A DNA stretch of 9,838 nucleotides from the NCBI GenBank assembly GCA_030149115.1, contig JASBSE010000149.1:1-9838 (forward strand), given 5' to 3'. The notes under the pieces are model-generated. The model worked only from the letters and a program-made list of their open reading frames with translations. It made no database searches and was not told the origin of the DNA. Shown here piece after piece: positions 6,673 through 9,838 of this stretch (positions are counted from its first letter, which is position 1; the number at the start of each line of letters is the position of its first letter). The DNA is from Winogradskyella sp. GTDB taxonomy: Bacteria; Bacteroidota; Bacteroidia; Flavobacteriales; Flavobacteriaceae. The translations under genes were made by a program, and so were the position numbers.

Positions 6673-7830
6673 ATGAAAAAAATACAAATGGTTGACCTTC
6701 AGAGTCAATACGCAAAAATAAAAGATGTTGTAGATCCTTCAATTCAAGAAATTTTAGAAAGTGCAGCATTTATAAACGGACCAAAGGTTCATCAATTTCA
6801 GAAAAACTTAGAAGATTACCTTGGTGTAAAACATGTCATCCCTTGTGCTAACGGAACAGATGCACTACAAATTGCAATGATGGGTTTGGGACTTAAACCA
6901 GGCGATGAAGTTATTACTGCAGATTTTACCTTTGCTGCAACGGTAGAGGTAATTGCTTTATTGCAGTTGACACCAGTTTTAGTAGATGTAGATCCAATAA
7001 CTTTTAATATTGACGTAGAAGCTATTGAGAAGGCTATTACACCAAAGACTAAGGCTATTGTTCCTGTTCATTTATTTGGCTTAGCTGCTGATATGGATGC
7101 GATAATGGCTCTGGCAAAAAAACACAATCTTTATGTAATTGAAGACAATGCGCAAGGAATAGGTGCTAGCTATACACATAAAGATGGCTCAAAAACTAAA
7201 ACAGGTGCTATTGGCCATGTAGCTTCAACATCATTTTTTCCTTCTAAGAACTTAGGTTGCTACGGTGACGGAGGTGCTATCTTTACAAATGACGATGATT
7301 TAGCACACATTATAAGAGGTATTGTAAATCATGGTATGTACGAAAGATATCATCATGATGTAGTTGGAGTAAATTCTAGATTAGACTCTATACAAGCGGC
7401 AGTTTTAGATGCAAAATTACCTCATTTAGATAGTTATAATGAAGCAAGAAGAAACGCAGCAAGAAAGTACACTGACGCGTTTAAGAATCATCCAAAAATC
7501 ACAACTCCATCAGGTAATACAACTTGCGATGGTATATGTGATACTTGCGATTGTCACGTTTTTCATCAATATACTCTAAATTTAAATGATGTTGATAGAG
7601 ATGCTTTAGTCAAGCATTTACAAGAAAATAATATTCCTTGCGGAGTCTATTACCCAATCCCTCTTCATTTACAGAAAGCTTACAGAGATGAGCGTTATAA
7701 TGAAGACGATTTTAAAGTGACAAATCAGTTGGTTAGATCGGTGATTTCTCTACCAATGCATACAGAGTTAGATGATGAGCAAATTGAGTTTATTACATCC
7801 ACTGTTCTTAATTTTATAAACCAAAACTAA
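6673..7830 (+). CDS. DegT/DnrJ/EryC1/StrS-family PLP-dependent sugar aminotransferase
   Basis: Transfers an amino group, usually from glutamate, to a keto nucleotide-sugar for LPS or surface glycan synthesis. From the ATG at 6673 the protein has 385 residues, normal for the family. That start is chosen because family similarity begins at KKIQMVDLQSQY; the in-frame ATG at 6586 would add 29 unrelated residues across a likely promoter. Seen: ANGTDAL (T62, D63) for PLP phosphate binding, VIEDNAQGIGA (D158, Q161) contacting the PLP ring, and SFFPSKNLG with K192 as the Schiff-base lysine. VNSRLDSIQAA and HVFHQYTL are also typical of the WbpE/FdtB-like branch. An odd feature is a cysteine cluster just before HVFHQY: C285, C289, C292, C294 and H295. 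galE follows 3 bases downstream. The exact substrate is unknown; no matching dehydrogenase or acyltransferase is in the window. Confidence 0.93.
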   Translation: MKKIQMVDLQSQYAKIKDVVDPSIQEILESAAFINGPKVHQFQKNLEDYLGVKHVIPCANGTDALQIAMMGLGLKPGDEVITADFTFAATVEVIALLQLTPVLVDVDPITFNIDVEAIEKAITPKTKAIVPVHLFGLAADMDAIMALAKKHNLYVIEDNAQGIGASYTHKDGSKTKTGAIGHVASTSFFPSKNLGCYGDGGAIFTNDDDLAHIIRGIVNHGMYERYHHDVVGVNSRLDSIQAAVLDAKLPHLDSYNEARRNAARKYTDAFKNHPKITTPSGNTTCDGICDTCDCHVFHQYTLNLNDVDRDALVKHLQENNIPCGVYYPIPLHLQKAYRDERYNEDDFKVTNQLVRSVISLPMHTELDDEQIEFITSTVLNFINQN

Positions 7831-7833
7831 AGG

Positions 7834-8853
7834 ATGAAAGTATTAGTAACAGGTGGTTTAGGTTTTATTGGATCTCATACTGTTGTAGAGCTTCAAAATA
7901 AGGGTTTTGAGGTTGTAATTATAGATAACTTAAGTAATTCATCAATTGATGTTTTAGATGGAATAACTGCAATTACAGGTGTTAAACCACATTTAGAGAA
8001 AATAGATCTTAGAGAAAAGACTGATGTTGTTCAATTTTTTGAAAAGCATAAAGACATTGTTGGTGTTATTCATTTCGCAGCAAGTAAAGCTGTGGGTGAG
8101 AGTGTAAAAGAACCTTTAATGTATTATGAAAATAATATTGGTACGTTGGTATACATGCTACAATCTGTTTCTAAACTTGAAAAGCAGAATTTTATCTTTA
8201 GTTCATCCTGTACAGTATATGGTCAAGCAGATGAGCTACCTATTACTGAAAATGCACCAGTAAAACCTGCAGAATCTCCTTATGGTAATACTAAACAAAT
8301 CGGTGAAGAAATTATTAGGGATACGTGTAAAATAAATGAAAAACTGAAGAGTATTGCATTAAGATATTTTAATCCTATAGGTGCACATCCTTCAGCAGAA
8401 ATAGGCGAGTTGCCAATTGGTGTGCCTCAAAATTTGGTGCCATATATTACACAAACAGGAATAGGAATGCGAGAGCAATTATCTGTTTTTGGTGGAGATT
8501 ATGAAACGCCAGATGGAACATGTGTTAGAGATTATATCCATGTGGTAGATTTAGCAAAAGCCCATGTTATAGCTTTAGAACGCTTATTAGAAGATAAGAA
8601 TCTTGAGAATTACGAGGTATTCAATTTGGGGACGGGAAAGGGAAGTTCTGTTTTAGAAGCAATTCATTCTTTTGATAGGGTTTCAGGTAAAAAATTAAAA
8701 TATCAGATTGTAGGAAGAAGGGAAGGCGACATTACTGCGGCTTATGCAGATACAACAAGAGCAAATGATGTTTTAGGTTGGAAAACAGAACTCAGTTTAG
8801 ATGATGCTATGGCATCAGCATGGAAATGGGAGCAAAAAATTAGAAATAAATAA
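7834..8853 (+). CDS. galE: UDP-glucose 4-epimerase
   Basis: Interconverts UDP-glucose and UDP-galactose (possibly also the N-acetyl forms) in the cytoplasm, supplying galactose units for LPS and surface glycans and serving the Leloir pathway. The 339-residue protein is an extended short-chain dehydrogenase of normal length (E. coli GalE is 338). The NAD-binding Rossmann motif GGLGFIG is at 7-13, with D31 to hold the adenosine ribose. The FSSSCTVYG segment at 122-130 supplies the catalytic serine, S125, and Y150/K154 form the YxxxK pair. RYFNPIGAH at 177-185 and VRDYIHVVDLA at 231-241 are strong GalE signatures. Its start follows the aminotransferase stop by 3 bases (AGG), so the two are almost certainly translated from one mRNA. 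Specificity for acetylated sugars cannot be judged reliably from the sequence. Confidence 0.96.
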   Translation: MKVLVTGGLGFIGSHTVVELQNKGFEVVIIDNLSNSSIDVLDGITAITGVKPHLEKIDLREKTDVVQFFEKHKDIVGVIHFAASKAVGESVKEPLMYYENNIGTLVYMLQSVSKLEKQNFIFSSSCTVYGQADELPITENAPVKPAESPYGNTKQIGEEIIRDTCKINEKLKSIALRYFNPIGAHPSAEIGELPIGVPQNLVPYITQTGIGMREQLSVFGGDYETPDGTCVRDYIHVVDLAKAHVIALERLLEDKNLENYEVFNLGTGKGSSVLEAIHSFDRVSGKKLKYQIVGRREGDITAAYADTTRANDVLGWKTELSLDDAMASAWKWEQKIRNK

Positions 8854-8864
8854 ATTCAATAACT

Positions 8865-9838
8865 ATGAAAACTCTACTCAGTATTTTGGCATTTGTATTT
8901 GCAACTGTTTTGTCAGCACAAAACACTTATCTGCATTGTGGAAAATTAATAGATACTGAGTCTGGTAAAGTGCTTGCTGAGCAGACAATTATAGTTTCAG
9001 GGAACAAAATAGTTTCAGTTGAAAAGGGTTATAAAACACCTAGTAATAATGAGGATACTGTTATAGATTTAAAATCTAAAACCGTAATGCCAGGTCTTAT
9101 AGATATGCACGTGCATATTGAAAGTGAAACCAACCCAAAATCATATCTTGAAGGTTATACATTGAATGATGCCGATGTCGCTTTTAATTCTGTTCAATAT
9201 GCAGAAGTCACTCTAATGAATGGTTTTACAACTGTTAGAGATTTAGGTGGTTCAGGAGTTAATGTATCTCTAAGAAATGCAATAAATGCAGGAAAAGTAA
9301 AAGGCCCAAGAATTTTTACGGCAGAAAAAGCTTTGGCTACAACTGGTGGCCATGCAGATCCTACAAATGGTGCTAGTAGAGAATTAATGGGTAATCCTGG
9401 GCCAAAGGAAGGAGTAGTCAACGGAGTGGATGATGCCAAAAAAGCAGTAAGACAGCGTTATAAAAATGGTGCTGACTTAATTAAAATAACGGCAACAGGA
9501 GGTGTGCTGAGTGTTGCAAAAAGTGGTCAAAATCCACAATTCACTGTTAAAGAAATTAAGGCTATTTGCGAAACAGCTAAAGATTATGGATTTCATGTTG
9601 CGGCACATGCTCATGGAGATGAAGGTATGCAAAGAGCCATTTTAGGAGGTGTAAAAACTATTGAGCATGGCACTTTGATGAGTGATGAAACTATGGAACT
9701 TATGAAAAAGCATGATGTTTACTTAGTTCCAACCATTACAGCAGGAAAATTCGTGTCAGATAAAGCTAAAATAAAAGGCTATTATCCTGAAGTTGTTGTG
9801 CCAAAGGCCTTGGATATTGGGCCAAAGATTCAGGATAT
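8865..9838 (+). CDS. Secreted metal-dependent amidohydrolase, Xaa-Pro/Xaa-Arg dipeptidase-like (3' end missing)
   Basis: A hydrolase of the amidohydrolase superfamily, in the imidazolonepropionase-like group that includes secreted dipeptidases acting on Xaa-Pro or Xaa-Arg. The frame stays open to the window end: 324 codons are seen of an expected 400-430. Residues 1-18 are a signal peptide ending LSA, with the mature protein probably starting at Q19. The amidohydrolase entry motif MPGLIDMHVH gives metal ligands H82 and H84. K207 in LIKITATGG is the expected carbamylated bridging lysine, H248 or H250 in AAHAHG and H268 in IEHGT are further ligands; the last aspartate should lie beyond the window. 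It starts 11 bases after galE, with no terminator between, so co-transcription is likely although its job, probably periplasmic peptide breakdown, differs from that of its neighbours. Substrate is uncertain within the superfamily. Confidence 0.88.
   Translation, partial: MKTLLSILAFVFATVLSAQNTYLHCGKLIDTESGKVLAEQTIIVSGNKIVSVEKGYKTPSNNEDTVIDLKSKTVMPGLIDMHVHIESETNPKSYLEGYTLNDADVAFNSVQYAEVTLMNGFTTVRDLGGSGVNVSLRNAINAGKVKGPRIFTAEKALATTGGHADPTNGASRELMGNPGPKEGVVNGVDDAKKAVRQRYKNGADLIKITATGGVLSVAKSGQNPQFTVKEIKAICETAKDYGFHVAAHAHGDEGMQRAILGGVKTIEHGTLMSDETMELMKKHDVYLVPTITAGKFVSDKAKIKGYYPEVVVPKALDIGPKIQD

Overview
The window looks like an ordinary chromosomal segment of a Bacteroidota bacterium, most likely a Flavobacteriaceae member and probably marine. 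Four things point there: the DNA is AT-rich; start codons lack convincing Shine-Dalgarno sequences; one secreted protein ends in a type IX secretion (T9SS type A) sorting domain; and one lipoprotein has the acidic residues after its lipid-bearing cysteine that mark surface export in this phylum. The family assignment and the marine habitat are inferences.

Region 1 (1-4894, all + strand) is the distal end of a beta-glucan (probably laminarin) utilisation locus. It holds a BglX-type GH3 beta-glucosidase cut by the window start, a GH16 endo-beta-1,3-glucanase lipoprotein whose start overlaps the GH3 stop, a secreted protein with two duplicated carbohydrate-binding-like modules and a T9SS tail, a strong terminator, and a LacI-family regulator with its own terminator. 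A plausible division of labour is that the tandem-module protein binds glucan at the surface, GH16 cuts it there, GH3 releases glucose from the oligosaccharides, and the LacI protein senses a sugar product. No SusC/SusD pair is visible; if present, it lies upstream of the window.

Region 2 (4978-6548, - strand) carries waaA, the Kdo transferase of lipid A-core synthesis, followed by a small, very acidic helical lipoprotein. A bidirectional terminator at 4903-4931 separates it from region 1.

Region 3 (6591-9838, + strand) reads divergently from waaA. It contains a DegT/DnrJ/EryC1/StrS sugar aminotransferase with an unusual cysteine cluster, galE 3 bases downstream, and, 11 bases further on, a secreted metal-dependent amidohydrolase cut by the window end. 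The first two suit nucleotide-sugar supply for LPS or surface polysaccharide. The amidohydrolase is probably only co-transcribed.

No RNA genes, CRISPR arrays, insertion sequences, phage genes or attachment sites were seen. No gene-free stretch exceeds about 125 bases. There is no clear evidence for a wholly new system. The least explained items are the tandem-module protein, the cysteine cluster in the aminotransferase and the acidic lipoprotein.
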